A stretch of DNA of 51,588 bases from Methanosarcina sp. (GCA_003164755.1 PLUB01000119.1:1-51588); one strand, 5' to 3'. Positions 29,034-38,652 are shown, counted from the stretch's first letter. Numbers and translations are program-made. Notes: generated from the sequence alone by a model not told the origin.

Positions 29034-29630
29034 ATGTTAATGCTGAGTGGTGATGATCTGCCGGAACTATTTATTGATAAAACTAAAACAGCTCTTGTGG
29101 TCATAGATCTGCAGAAAGGGATAACAGCACAACCGACAAAGCCCTATTCTGCAGAATATATTATAAATAATGCTGCTAAGCTAGTGAACACATTCAGAAA
29201 AAACATGATGTCTGTATTCCTTGTTCATGTCATATTAACAAAAGCGACGATTCTCAACCCAGAAAGCGACGAATCTTTCTCACATCCTGCCCCCCCTTCT
29301 CCGGATTGGTCTGAATTTGTACCTGAAATTGCTCCAACTTCAAAAGATATCGTTATCACTAAAAAGCAATGGGGAGCATTTTATGGAACCGATCTCGAAC
29401 TACAGCTACGGAGATGTGGGATTGATACGATCGTGCTCTGTGGAATTGCAACAGATTTTGGCGTTGAGAGCACAGCAAGGTTTGCCTATGAGTACGGATT
29501 TCGGCAGATTTTTGCCGAGGATGCCATGGCCTCAAGATCTGAGGAACAGCACAATGCAGCAGTAAACTTCATATTCAAAAGAATCGGCATGGTACGGAAA
29601 ACGGATGAAATTCTCAGAGCCCTCGATTAG
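29034..29630 (+). CDS. Isochorismatase-family hydrolase lacking the catalytic cysteine
   Basis: A 198-residue Rossmann-like protein of the isochorismatase/nicotinamidase fold. Asp25 (VVIDLQKG) and Lys111 (ITKKQWGAF) occupy catalytic positions and the cis-peptide region is CGIATDFGVESTAR. Where cysteine hydrolases have Cys, this protein has Gly143 (TDFGVEST). Such GVEST forms occur in the YecD-like branch; isochorismatase proper also lacks the Cys. So nicotinamidase activity is unlikely and the substrate is open. Start ATG 29034; no clear SD (a leaderless transcript is possible). It lies alone inside the inverted-repeat-bounded block, with higher GC than its flanks. Confidence 0.82.
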   Translation: MLMLSGDDLPELFIDKTKTALVVIDLQKGITAQPTKPYSAEYIINNAAKLVNTFRKNMMSVFLVHVILTKATILNPESDESFSHPAPPSPDWSEFVPEIAPTSKDIVITKKQWGAFYGTDLELQLRRCGIDTIVLCGIATDFGVESTARFAYEYGFRQIFAEDAMASRSEEQHNAAVNFIFKRIGMVRKTDEILRALD

Positions 29631-30341
29631 GATTCTGCTACTTTGATTTTTGATGGCCGATCTTTAAAAAAACCTAAAATGAGTAAGGAATTAGATTGTG
29701 AGACTTGGCTACTAAAGACAACAATCAAGGATATCTTACAACATCTTTCAACCAATATTATATAAGACTTACTCAGTTGAATTGGAAAATAAATAGCATT
29801 GAACCTTTGAACTGTCTGGAATGAGAATTTAAACTATAATGTTTATTGTATTTGATTTGGATCCTCAAGTACGTAGTCCCGAATTAATGAGAGTCATTTA
29901 ATTCAAAATAGTTATACAGAACCTTTCTCTTTTAAATATCAAGCTTTCAACTTACAGGATACTACAGTAAAAAGTGAATTGTCAGATGAAAAAGAACCAA
30001 GCTTGCTTTACTGCAATATTGGTAGCCTACATGCGTGCTTTTCACTCCATGCATACTACCAACAAAATCTTGGATGATTATCTAGCCTATAATTTGATAC
30101 AATGAAAAACTCGTACTAATTGAACAATATTAGACTGAACACTATTGGACTTAGGATAAACAATTAACTGATTCTAAGCCTAAAACATCACATTCCGAAC
30201 AAACAATTACCTCAAAGTCATTAACACAATCAGTCCATGAATTTGCTGGTACCTTCAACGACTGTACGCTATATGCGGGGGATGGCCTCCAAAAAATTGT
30301 AAAGAAAGATTGAGTACAGCACTAACTAGCTCATCAAATAT
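29631..30341. other. Gene-free stretch
   Basis: AT-rich spacer. A short scrap near 30232-30310 (VHEFAGTFNDCTLYAGDGLQ) may belong to the methyltransferase remnant that follows. Confidence 0.4.
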
Positions 30342-30632
30342 AATCCAAAAACTTAAAGCTTTTTTAGCTGGCTAGTGTCACCATATATTTGACCCGAGAT
30401 GAAGTTGTTTGCTACGCTGAATTAAATCACCGAGTTTGCTCCTGCGGGCAACATGGTTGTTTTTGATTACTTAAATACCAATGCATTTATTCCCAAAAAA
30501 TCGTCTCCACAAATGCAACAGAAGCTGGAGTTTTTGCGAAAGATAAGCGAATAGATGATAACGAGATTCAATCCTACAACTTTGACTTAAGACCTCGCAA
30601 GTTTAGGATTCCAGCTTCAAAGCTATAATTGC
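30342..30632 (+). pseudogene. C-terminal remnant of a SAM-dependent methyltransferase
   Basis: In three frames the order is KAFLAG, then SVTIYLTRDEVV, then ITEFAPAGNMVVFDYLNTNA with FIPKKSSPQMQQKLEFLRKI, then DLASLGFQLQS. This matches the C-terminal half of the leucine-carboxyl-methyltransferase-like family (Ppm1/Tcmp type: EGVxxYLTxxEV, GSxxxFDY, and a late LxxxGF). Frameshifts and stops are present and the SAM-binding N-terminal half is not visible. Confidence 0.5.
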
Positions 30633-30635
30633 ATC

Positions 30636-31290
30636 TTATAAAGGTGCATGCAAATTACGTCTCATGCAGACGATCATACCCTTGCCTTCAATAATGTTGT
30701 TGCGTAGCTCAAAATGCTTTATAAAATATTCTGCAACCCCTTTAAGGCGTTGCTCGGCTTCAACCAGCTTTTCTAATATTGCCCATTGACTCTTAGCCTT
30801 TTCGCGAAATACGATGTCTTCGTCATCTTCCAACAATCCTTCAACTTCATTATTGAGTTTTGCAATTTTCACTCTGTTAATATCGAGCTTTACCATGTGG
30901 CTTTCGTAATAGATAGGCATGGTTGCGTCATCCATCGCTGCATACTGAATATAATATCGGCTGACGTAATCACCAAATACTGTATTATGTGTCTCTGTAA
31001 TCATTTCCAATAGGTGTGCCTGTAAAACCAACAAAAATAGCACCTGCAGTGCATCTTTCATGTGCTTTGCGTAGCCATACCTGAAGCAGCCGGTCTCGTT
31101 CTCGAGAACTGCACATGAACCAGAATAGATACGTTGAGCCTCATCAGGGACCACGACAATATTCTTGCAAGTAGTGAGTAAAGGACAAAATTCTTCGCCA
31201 CTTTTTGGCATGAACTTCGGAAAAGCGTAAAGATGATCCCACCAAAAGGGCAATTTAAAGCGATATTCAAATCTGGAAATTTAATCATTA
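30636..31290 (-). pseudogene. hsdR: Fragment of a type I restriction enzyme R subunit (HsdR)
   Basis: A 205-codon open frame corresponds to a middle piece of HsdR around helicase motif II. KNIVVVPDEAQR stands for the usual VxxDEAHR; then YGYAKHMKDAL, a mutated FTGTP motif III (FLLVLQAHLLE, probably out of frame), VFGDYVSRYYIQYA and DATMPIYYESHMVKLDIN follow. KGVAEYFIKHFE and GKGMIVCMRR (start of the second RecA domain) close it. A full HsdR is ~1000 residues; the nuclease domain, motif I and the C-terminal half are absent. No hsdM or hsdS lies nearby, so it is a relic. Confidence 0.75.
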
Positions 31291-31721
31291 AAAAAGTGAT
31301 AATTGAGACAAGTTTGGCTCTTTGAAGAAGGTTTTTCTCGGGTTTCCATTACAATATTTTATATTGAAAAAAGCTATTGACTTAATATAGTCTCTTAAGA
31401 CGAAATATTATATAATCTAAGGGATAATAATTCATTGTGCGTAAATGCAGGAAGAAGTTATGCATTACCAACTGTCTTTCCAAATCTGTCATTAATTGAA
31501 ATTTTGACATGGATAGATTATATAACTACAAGCAGATAAAAAAAATATAGATTTCTGCCTTCAATAGGCGTTTTGAGAGCTTGCATTTCAGATTTTATGA
31601 AATATAACATATTAGTTTCCTATTAAGGCGAGCTTCCAAGAAGAATCACGGACGCTGTAAAAAGATGCCGAGCTTCCGGAAAAGTGAATTGGTCAACATG
31701 TAAAATAGTGAGGCATAAAAG
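31291..31721. other. Gene-free stretch
   Basis: AT-rich spacer between the HsdR relic and the DUF3303 gene. Only the SD-proximal region of the latter (GTGAGG near 31708) is notable. Confidence 0.45.
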
Positions 31722-31991
31722 ATGTTATTCATGGATGTTAGTACCTGGGACCCTTCGAACCGCGATAAGATTCTTGAACACTTTAAAAAAATAAAGGTTC
31801 CAGAGGGAATCGATATCATTAACCAGTGGAGTGATCTTTTCGGAAACCGTTATTATATTCTTTACGAAGCAGAAACTGCTGAGGCGTATGGAGCTTTCAA
31901 CCTTCCATGGTCAGATATCTGCATTATTGACAGCGTACCTGTTATGGAAGCTTCCGAATTCATGCAACTTCTACCAAAATATAAAACTTAA
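31722..31991 (+). CDS. DUF3303 family protein
   Basis: An 89-residue soluble protein. MLFMDVSTWDPSNRDKILEH opens a ferredoxin-like fold pattern typical of DUF3303, followed by a Trp-Asp motif (INQWSDLFGNRYYILYEAET) and a C-terminal helix (MEASEFMQLLPK). GTGAGG about 9 nt upstream serves as SD. Function unknown. It sits inside the inverted-repeat-bounded block and has no operon partner. Confidence 0.75.
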   Translation: MLFMDVSTWDPSNRDKILEHFKKIKVPEGIDIINQWSDLFGNRYYILYEAETAEAYGAFNLPWSDICIIDSVPVMEASEFMQLLPKYKT

Positions 31992-32127
31992 GCTCCGCAG
32001 CTTATTTAAATTATTTTTTTAAAAAAGAGTCGATAAACTATAACTTAATTGGCTCATCAAAAATAGATACATATATTATGGTTCCAAAAGTGAACATTTG
32101 ATAAAGTTTTCTCTTTGCGCAGTGTAT
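31992..32127. terminator. T-rich convergent gene ends
   Basis: TTAAATTATTTTTTT follows the DUF3303 stop on the plus strand. The minus-strand ALDH ends at 32128 in similarly AT-rich DNA. Both genes converge here. Confidence 0.3.
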
Positions 32128-33558
32128 TCAAGTTTTTATCATTATAGTTTTTAGATCCAAGTATTCAGAAAGAGCATAAGGTCCGTTCTCTCTTCCAATT
32201 CCACTTTTTTTAATTCCCCCAAAAGGCACCTCCGGAGCTACCTTAAGATGTTGATTTATCCATATAATTCCTGCATTCAATTGCTCACACCCTACACGAG
32301 CCCTATCTAAATTTTTTGTCCAAATAGATGCCCCAAGGCCATAACTAGTATTATTTGCCTCTTCAATTGCTTCATCAAGGTCCTTGACTCTGATTACAGG
32401 CAACACAGGACCAAATACTTCTTCCTTTAAGATTCTGGATTTCCTGGAAACATCCAAAACAAGAGTTGGCTCAAAAAAATATCCCCTACTGAAAGCGCTA
32501 TTCGCAGCAACTTTACCTCCTGTAATTATTCTACCCTCATCCTTTTCTTCAATCTCGGCCACAAGGCCTTTCACATATTCTAATTGCCTTTGGTTGTTGA
32601 GAGGACCCATATCGACATTTTCAAACATACCATTTCCAATTCTCAATTTTTGAATAGCAGCTTCAAACTTTCTTATAAATTCTTCGGCTACGGATTCAAA
32701 AACATACAGCCTCTTGACAGCAGTACAGATCTGACCGCAATTATAAAATCTCCCTCTAAGGGCTCCAATAACTGCGCTTTCAAGATCCGCGTCGTCACAT
32801 ACCACCATGGGATCGCTTCCTCCTAACTCCAGGGTTACTCTCTTTATTCCACTGACTGCAAGTTCAGCTACACGTTTCCCGGTAGCTTGATCCCCTGTAA
32901 AAGAAACTTTCTTTACTTTATAGTGGTTAACCAGAGGTTCTCCAACAAATTCTCCAGGACCTGTAATTACATTAAGAACGCCAGCAGGCAGACCTGCTTC
33001 CCTAAGGATAGAAGCAAGGGTAAGGTTTGTAAGAGGGGTATTGCTTGAAGGCTTCAGTACAAGCGTATTTCCAGAAATCATAGCAGGACCGACTTTCCAT
33101 GCCATAATTAGAGCAGGCATGTTCCAAGGAATTATGGCGGCACAGACCCCCAGAGCTTTCTTGACTGTAAAAGCATATCCATTTTGAGGAACCTGAATGA
33201 AATCCCCTCGAAGACTATGTGCAAGGCCACAATAATATTCAAGGACGCTGGCAAAACCCTCTATTTCATTTTTAGCTTCTGCAATAGGTTTTCCCTGTTC
33301 CTTAGTAAGCAGAAAAGCAAGTTCATCTCTGTTCTGTCTTGCAATTTCTGCAGCCCTGTAAAGAACCCCAGCTCTCTGCTGAGAAGATGTGGAAACCCAG
33401 CTGTCAAAAGCTGAAGATGCAGCTTCAACAGCTGTTACCACATCTTCGCTAGTGCCTCTAGGAACTTGATCGATAAATTCACCAGTTGCTGGATTAAAAA
33501 TATCAAAAGACTCGCCACTTAAAGAATCTACGGCTTTTCCGTTAATCTGCATTTTCAT
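32128..33558 (-). CDS. NAD(P)-dependent aldehyde dehydrogenase
   Basis: A 476-residue ALDH-superfamily enzyme with all key residues: Asn146 (PWNMP), Lys169 (LKPSS), Glu244 (LELGGSDP), Cys278 (GQIC) and the FGGIKKSGIGRENG C-terminal motif. The nucleotide loop is FTGDQATG, with Asp in place of the common Ser. Closest types by motif are lactaldehyde/succinate-semialdehyde dehydrogenases. In methanogens, lactaldehyde oxidation feeds F420 synthesis, but substrate cannot be read from sequence. ATG at 33558 or two codons later; no clear SD. It is the largest gene in the inverted-repeat block and has no operon partner. Confidence 0.88.
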   Translation of the reverse strand: MKMQINGKAVDSLSGESFDIFNPATGEFIDQVPRGTSEDVVTAVEAASSAFDSWVSTSSQQRAGVLYRAAEIARQNRDELAFLLTKEQGKPIAEAKNEIEGFASVLEYYCGLAHSLRGDFIQVPQNGYAFTVKKALGVCAAIIPWNMPALIMAWKVGPAMISGNTLVLKPSSNTPLTNLTLASILREAGLPAGVLNVITGPGEFVGEPLVNHYKVKKVSFTGDQATGKRVAELAVSGIKRVTLELGGSDPMVVCDDADLESAVIGALRGRFYNCGQICTAVKRLYVFESVAEEFIRKFEAAIQKLRIGNGMFENVDMGPLNNQRQLEYVKGLVAEIEEKDEGRIITGGKVAANSAFSRGYFFEPTLVLDVSRKSRILKEEVFGPVLPVIRVKDLDEAIEEANNTSYGLGASIWTKNLDRARVGCEQLNAGIIWINQHLKVAPEVPFGGIKKSGIGRENGPYALSEYLDLKTIMIKT

Positions 33559-34063
33559 ATTTGTTAGTATTCTAGAAGACCTATTTTAAGCTACCAGAAG
33601 AGCTTAGAAAGAACAACCTAAAAGCAAATCAAAAAATAAATATTAATCCTGGGAAAAACAAGATAGAAAATGATCTTTATTAAACTTCACATAGCAAATT
33701 AAAGTGGGCCTATTTTCTCTAACCGTCGGCTATTGATCTTATTTTCAATTCTCCCACTAATTTTTAATCCGAAATTTCTATTGCGTCAAAATCTATATAA
33801 TCCAACTATTTTTCCAGGCGGAATAGTTGAAAATACAAAAAATATGGAAAGTAAGCCGTTTTTTCATTCGAATTAAATCCAAATCCATTCACAATTTATA
33901 TCTTATCCGTCCTCATGTTAAGAAAATCAAAACTGGAGAAATAAAGTAAATGGATTCGGAATATTTAAACCCTAAAAACACTAAAAAGTATTAATTTTTT
34001 GCGACGTGAATTAAACAATTCTGACTTCCGTGCAAATTTATTTATTAGAAGTACACTTCGAAT
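33559..34063. other. Gene-free stretch
   Basis: AT-rich, presumably with the ALDH promoter in the first 150 nt. Nothing else seen. Confidence 0.45.
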
Positions 34064-34640
34064 AATAGTGTAAGCAAAATAAGGAAACTAATCATCTCAT
34101 AAATCCTAACTAGTTATTAAAGCACTAAAAACATATCATAAAGCAATTTAAATTAACCCGCATGATTCAGAAGACCAGCACAAGAAAAATACCTGAGCTA
34201 AATGGATCAAATAAATCCGATCTTATAGTCGTAAATAGAAATAAGTTGTAGACCACGGATAGGTAAAAAGTAAGGTTATCACTCGAAGGCAATGGCTTTT
34301 GTGATAGCCCCACAAAATAGATCTTAAAGTCGCTAAAGTGGTTTAAGTGGGTTTTGTGGGCGATACGTTTTTTAATCGCATATATAGTCGATTGTTGTGG
34401 TGATCGTGGTGACTAGGTAAGAGATCGCCGTAGAGACTATTACATCTATAATGACGTTTTCCATGGATTTGTCGACCGTAGTGATCTATTTGATGATTTT
34501 TTGCTAATATTAGCCTTTTTATGCGAACTATTTTGATTTGTTTTGGTATTATTTGGTACTTTTATTTAACAAATTGAACCAATTATGGGGTTTATTTGTC
34601 AATTTATGCCTAAAATTAGCAATTAATTGAGAATTAATTT
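34064..34640 (-). repeat. ~500-nt inverted repeat, right arm
   Basis: Reverse-complement partner of 26850-27344, with a perfect 42-nt inner match at 34064-34105 and the palindrome GCTAATATTAGC at 34503-34514. On the minus strand it encodes a broken relative of the 65-codon frame of the left arm. The arms enclose about 6.7 kb. Confidence 0.7.
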
Positions 34641-35159
34641 TGACTAAAAGTGTAAATGCGTACTGTTTTAGGGATTCAAAATAATTTATTTAAGCTTTAA
34701 ATCCAAAAAAAGCAGTTCAATAGCAAGAATTTTGGCTTGGCGGGGGTAAAAAGTGATGAAAATTGATTGAAAAAATTATTTACACCCAGGTTTACTTATC
34801 GGTAATCATCTAACGATTAAAATATTTTTTTTGAATCAGCTGCTTGGTTTCTTATATCCCTAGAAATCTGATCGATAAATTCTAATTGATTTGCCTTTCA
34901 AGATTATAATGCAGGATCACAGCGCTTTAGATGCTGACACCTTAAATTGATACATTTGATTATATTCGTTTTCAAAATTTTTCTATCATCAATTTAGGTT
35001 TCGAGATGAATGAATCCAAATAATCTCTACTTACCGAACTTGATTGCTTAAAGCATTAATTATATCATTTGCTGAAGAAATCAGTAGCTGACATTTCATT
35101 GGTGAAAGTATAACACTGTCGATGTAAATATATACTCCAATAATAAAAATATTTAATTG
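34641..35159. other. Gene-free stretch
   Basis: AT-rich, no frame or repeat that I can support. Confidence 0.45.
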
Positions 35160-35274
35160 AGTAGTTGCTTTGTCATAGGCTTTTAGTGCTTCACCGTATT
35201 TATTTAAATGAGCTAAAGCACTTCCTTTATTTTATCAAGCATCTGAATACAGCGGATCGATTGCTTTGTCAGCC
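35160..35274 (-). pseudogene. TPR scrap (copy 4)
   Basis: Minus-strand reading gives NKGSALAHLNKYGEALKAYD, one TPR of the same type as the exported TPR family, preceded by two stops (TGATAA). Only one repeat remains. It abuts the 3' end of the DUF2180 pair. Confidence 0.55.
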
Positions 35275-35496
35275 TTAAACGCAGAATTCTTCTCCAAGAG
35301 TAGTATCAATACACTCACGACACATCATTCTGGGAAGATCTTTCTTTAGCGTCAAATGGGCTAGCGGATATCCTCCTTTCATTGGCAACTCCACCTGCTT
35401 GATGTGTTCCATGCAGAGACCTTTTCCACAGACAATGCAAACACCTACTGCTTCATTGACTTTATTCTCTTCAGAGCAATCATAGCATCTTAGCAT
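35275..35496 (-). CDS. DUF2180 family zinc-ribbon-like protein (second of pair)
   Basis: 73 residues. Eight Cys and two His in a pattern shared with its upstream neighbour: C4-x2-C7, C20-x2-C23, C28-x2-H31 (CMEHI), later H47 and CRECID with a final Cys. This suggests one or two structural zinc sites, as expected for DUF2180. Start ATG 35496 with GAGGTGA about 7 nt upstream. It begins 11 nt after the previous gene, so the two are co-transcribed. Function unknown. Confidence 0.78.
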   Translation of the reverse strand: MLRCYDCSEENKVNEAVGVCIVCGKGLCMEHIKQVELPMKGGYPLAHLTLKKDLPRMMCRECIDTTLGEEFCV

Positions 35497-35507
35497 TCTT
35501 GGTCACC

Positions 35508-35738
35508 TCAACAAACCTCATTAAATAGGCAGTTCTCTTTCAGCGATTCATGGCAAGGTATACAGACAATTCTTTTGATATGCTCAAGGTCGGGCTTCAG
35601 CTCGATCGGATAATTTCCTTCCCATACAGGAATTTCCTCATGTATAAGGTGTTCCTTACATACTCCTCGCCCACATACTATACAAATCCCAACAACATCC
35701 GTATCTTTGCCTTCTCTGGCGCATTCGTAACATTTCAT
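35508..35738 (-). CDS. DUF2180 family zinc-ribbon-like protein (first of pair)
   Basis: 76 residues: MKCYECAREGKDTDVVGICI, then VCGRGVCKEHLIHEEIP, and CIPCHESLKENC towards the end. The same Cys/His spacing as the downstream gene with about 45% identity by eye, so the pair arose by tandem duplication. GGAGG about 8 nt before the ATG is a strong SD. Probably the lead gene of a two-gene operon. Confidence 0.8.
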   Translation of the reverse strand: MKCYECAREGKDTDVVGICIVCGRGVCKEHLIHEEIPVWEGNYPIELKPDLEHIKRIVCIPCHESLKENCLFNEVC

Positions 35739-36239
35739 ATATTTTCCTCCATATCAGAAGAGTTGTTTCTTTCTCCGAACATCTCCATGTCTAAAAATAT
35801 GTAAGTATAACTAAATAGAGCTTTGTGGATATTTTCATTACTCTTTTACAAAAGTCATCTCTTCTCTACAACAAACAGGGATTCTACCTCCTACTTCTTC
35901 TAAATAATCTTATTGCAGCAGATCTGCAACTATATTTTCCCCCTTAGCATATATAACAATAGCTAGCTCAAACCCTTTCGTTGAATTTAATACTCTTAAG
36001 CAGTCTATAATTAATTCTCCTGTTGCTTAATTTCATTTGTAGTTCTTATCATATAGAACTTAAGTACTTAAAATACAAAATTAAATGCTATAGGCTTTGA
36101 AGTTAAAAATACGTTTTTTCCAATTAAATGTCTAACATTATTGATTTATCAGTTAAATAGCTAATATTAGTTGTGTATCTAGAATTCCATTGTCGAGAAC
36201 TTGAGTCAATTACTAATATTATAAAGTATCTTGATTTAC
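35739..36239. other. Gene-free stretch with near-palindrome
   Basis: Holds the promoter of the DUF2180 operon. GCTAATATTAG at 36160-36170 is 11 of 12 bases of the palindrome found in both inverted-repeat arms. Confidence 0.4.
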
Positions 36240-36310
36240 ACCTTATTTTTTCCGTCACGAGAATTCGGTTCAAATTTTTATCGCTAATTTCTGTATTTTA
36301 CCCGTTTTAT
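36240..36310. repeat. Tail scrap of the IS5-type element
   Basis: CAAATTTTTATCGCTAATTT is identical at 36269-36290 and at about 44673-44692, the tail of the IS5-type remnant there. A TGTATTTxACCC stretch that also occurs in the tail of copy 1 (reverse of about 1060) follows. It lies at the 5' side of the broken gene that follows. Confidence 0.5.
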
Positions 36311-36322
36311 GAGTTATATAGT

Positions 36323-37257
36323 ATGTATGATTCTTGGTATGAAGGAGATAAATTCTACATACTGCACAAGATTTTTAATTTGCATCGCAGTAAAATTCAT
36401 AAGCATATCAAAAAAGTTATAAATTTTATAGAAAGTAAAGAGTTAGACTACAAAAAATATGTAAGATCAATTAATGCAATAAGGGATGTAAATCAAAATA
36501 TTTTAGATTTTTCAATGGAACTTGAGCATCTGTATGTTGTGAAAAAGGAATTAAAAAATGAATTTCATCGAATTTCTAAAAATAAGGAGAAAGATGTCAA
36601 TTTTGAGGAATTTGAAGAACTAAAGGATAAAATTTATTATATGAATTCAAGGATTTATGGGAAAGAAATATTAAAAAATGCCGAATCAATTTATACACAA
36701 TGCCATTTGAATTCAAATGGAGCATTTCATAGAATTGGAGAATTTCAAGGAGAGTATTTACAAGAGCTTTTCTGAATATAGTCTGTCAAGTCTTCGAGTG
36801 TTGAGCAGTTTGAAGAATGCTTGTCAAAGCTTGGTGGCTAGATTTTGGAATTTGGGGATCTATGATCAATATTTAAGTAAATATATTCATTTAATTGCAT
36901 CGTTGTTTTATAATAACCATTTATCAAATCGGTTCTATGTAGTCTGTGGGGATAGCACCTTGAAAATGGAAGGTATTAATAGTCAGGGAATTTTTTGATT
37001 ATATAGGCGAAACATTCAGAACGCAACACCTTAGAATAGCTAATAAAGATGATTCCAGTCATTTTCATTTATACAATTGTGTACAGTTTAACGATGATTA
37101 TAGAAGATCTTTGGATTTGAGGTCAAGTACAAACGTGCTTGGAATTGACGAAATGATTAAACTCGGTAATAATTCAGAAGTATCCGAAGAAGAAATTATT
37201 AAGAAGATACAGGCAAAATTACCTTTAGCAAAAGAAATTGAAGTGAAATCTGAATGA
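36323..37257 (+). pseudogene. Broken gene of unknown function, coiled-coil rich
   Basis: Three consecutive frames make one protein of ~310 residues. Part 1 (to 36775) begins MYDSWYEGDKFYILHKIFNL and has charged helical stretches (ELEHLYVVKKELKNEFHRIS, EEFEELKDKIYYMNSRIYGK). Part 2 runs to about 36980 (SEYSLSSLRVLSSLKN, YNNHLSNRFYVVCGD). Part 3 runs to 37257 (EFFDYIGETFRTQHLRIANK, EEEIIKKIQAKLPLAKEIEV). Two single-base losses separate them. The frame is open upstream to GTG 36173, but that part is IS5-tail DNA, so the gene may also be 5' truncated. I do not recognise the family. Its GC content is very low. Confidence 0.5.
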
Positions 37258-37659
37258 TTGCATATCATTTCAATAAAATCAACAGATTTACAGTATATTA
37301 TGAATATTCTGAACCAAAGTTCATTGGTATATCAGTTTAAATAATTTCAATAGTAAAACAGGACATTTCTGTGAAATCTTAGCCATACAAGCAAACGAGT
37401 TTTGACAGGCATCACAACTAACGTAGACTTGACAGAACCTTAAAAAGGAAGAGATATATACTAATACATCTATCAAAAATACATTTATTAAATAGTTATT
37501 ATTATTTGTTTATAAAATAAAATCGTTTTTTGGGAAAAGAAGCCTTTCTGAAAGTTTCGGTAAGCTCAGCTACAAATACACTACATCATAAAATAAGCAG
37601 GGAACAACATTCGATTAAAAATAAGTCTAGTTAGTACAAAAAAATTAACTAGTTGAAGG
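37258..37659. other. Gene-free stretch
   Basis: AT-rich spacer between convergent genes; nothing recognised. Confidence 0.45.
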
Positions 37660-38094
37660 CTATTGAGTTTCTCTACCAAAAGCAAACTTTTCTAGAATTT
37701 GTTCTCTGATGCCATCTGCATCATTAATTGCTATATCAACAATCACATTCTGATTCTCTGAAACAACATTCATTTTACGATAGTGTCGTCTGGCGAAGTC
37801 TACCGGGAAACGTCTCTCCAAAATCCACATGCAGATCCGAGTGTCTCCAGCTTTTGCCGAATCATTCAGTCGCTGTATAATATTTAGTGCTCCGTCTGCA
37901 TTGCATTTTTGGATATATTGATAAAATTCAAAGTACTTTCCTGATGTTGAATCTCTTCCCAGTTTTATCCAGTCATTTAATGTATTATATGTTATGCCGG
38001 CGGCCGAAGCAACCAAGCTATAAGTCAACCCGAGCGCAATATTATCACCGATTCTCGGTTGTATTTCATTAGTAAGCTTCGAAGGACGTGCCAT
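37660..38094 (-). CDS. Terminase-small-subunit-like HTH protein
   Basis: A 144-residue basic protein starting MARPSKLTNE. Residues ~25-47 (SLVASAAGITYNTLNDWIKL) form a helix-turn-helix of the type found in phage terminase small subunits and some transposon proteins. A helical oligomerisation region follows (YFEFYQYIQKCNADGALNII, then GDTRICMWILERRF). Terminase small subunits choose viral DNA for packaging, but no large subunit, portal or capsid gene is nearby, so it may instead be a stand-alone DNA-binding protein. No strong SD. A decayed paralogue lies at 14570-14986 with the same kind of ~150-nt upstream element. Confidence is high for the gene, moderate for the family. Confidence 0.7.
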   Translation of the reverse strand: MARPSKLTNEIQPRIGDNIALGLTYSLVASAAGITYNTLNDWIKLGRDSTSGKYFEFYQYIQKCNADGALNIIQRLNDSAKAGDTRICMWILERRFPVDFARRHYRKMNVVSENQNVIVDIAINDADGIREQILEKFAFGRETQ

Positions 38095-38214
38095 TGTGAG
38101 AACACAGTTTTTTATTTTTTATAATTAATATTAGCTGATTTTATATTTAATATTTAGTGAGTTTTGTTCTGCATAAAAGGATGGGTGGGACACCCATACT
38201 CAAATATGAGCCAT

Positions 38215-38360
38215 TCTCCGGCTCTGCAAGCCATCTTTTTGACTAGAGTAAGTTTAATATAACTTTGAATAAAAGTCTCACTAGTGACTCCAGAATAAAG
38301 CATTGTTTGGACTACACTAAAAGCCCATGATTTTACTGTCTAGAACTATAGGCAGCTTCT
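38215..38360 (-). repeat. ~150-nt element E, copy 3
   Basis: Reverse complement shares CAGTAAAATCATGGG, GTCCAAACAATG, ATTCTGGAGTCACTAGTGAG and ACTTTTATT with copy 2, and CCAAACAATG and GAGACTTTTATT with copy 1. It starts ~120 nt upstream of the terminase-like gene in the same orientation, so promoter or operator content is plausible. Confidence 0.6.
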
Positions 38361-38603
38361 CGAGATATTAGATATTTTTTTATTGCTTTAAAAGTATATA
38401 AACTAAGTTTACATAATTAATTATTTAGTTCTTATTAGACAGGAAGCCATCATTTAAGCTATTGAAACTGAATTATTCTAAGGTAATTGCCAGAGCTTTA
38501 AGATTTAGGCTAATATTATCCACAAGATGATCAGAAAGAAAATCCCATGTCGAGATTTATATTAAGCTACTAAATAAAAACAGAATCTTGATCCGTAAAA
38601 CTG

Positions 38604-38652
38604 TTGACTCTATATCATGTTTTTGTGATTAAGTAAATTGATATAGAGTCAA
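38604..38652. other. Hairpin with 14-nt stems
   Basis: TTGACTCTATATCA at 38604-38617 is the exact inverse of TGATATAGAGTCAA at 38639-38652, with a 21-nt loop. It could be a very small inverted-repeat element or a terminator/regulatory hairpin near the 3' end of the TPR pseudogene (minus strand). Confidence 0.5.
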
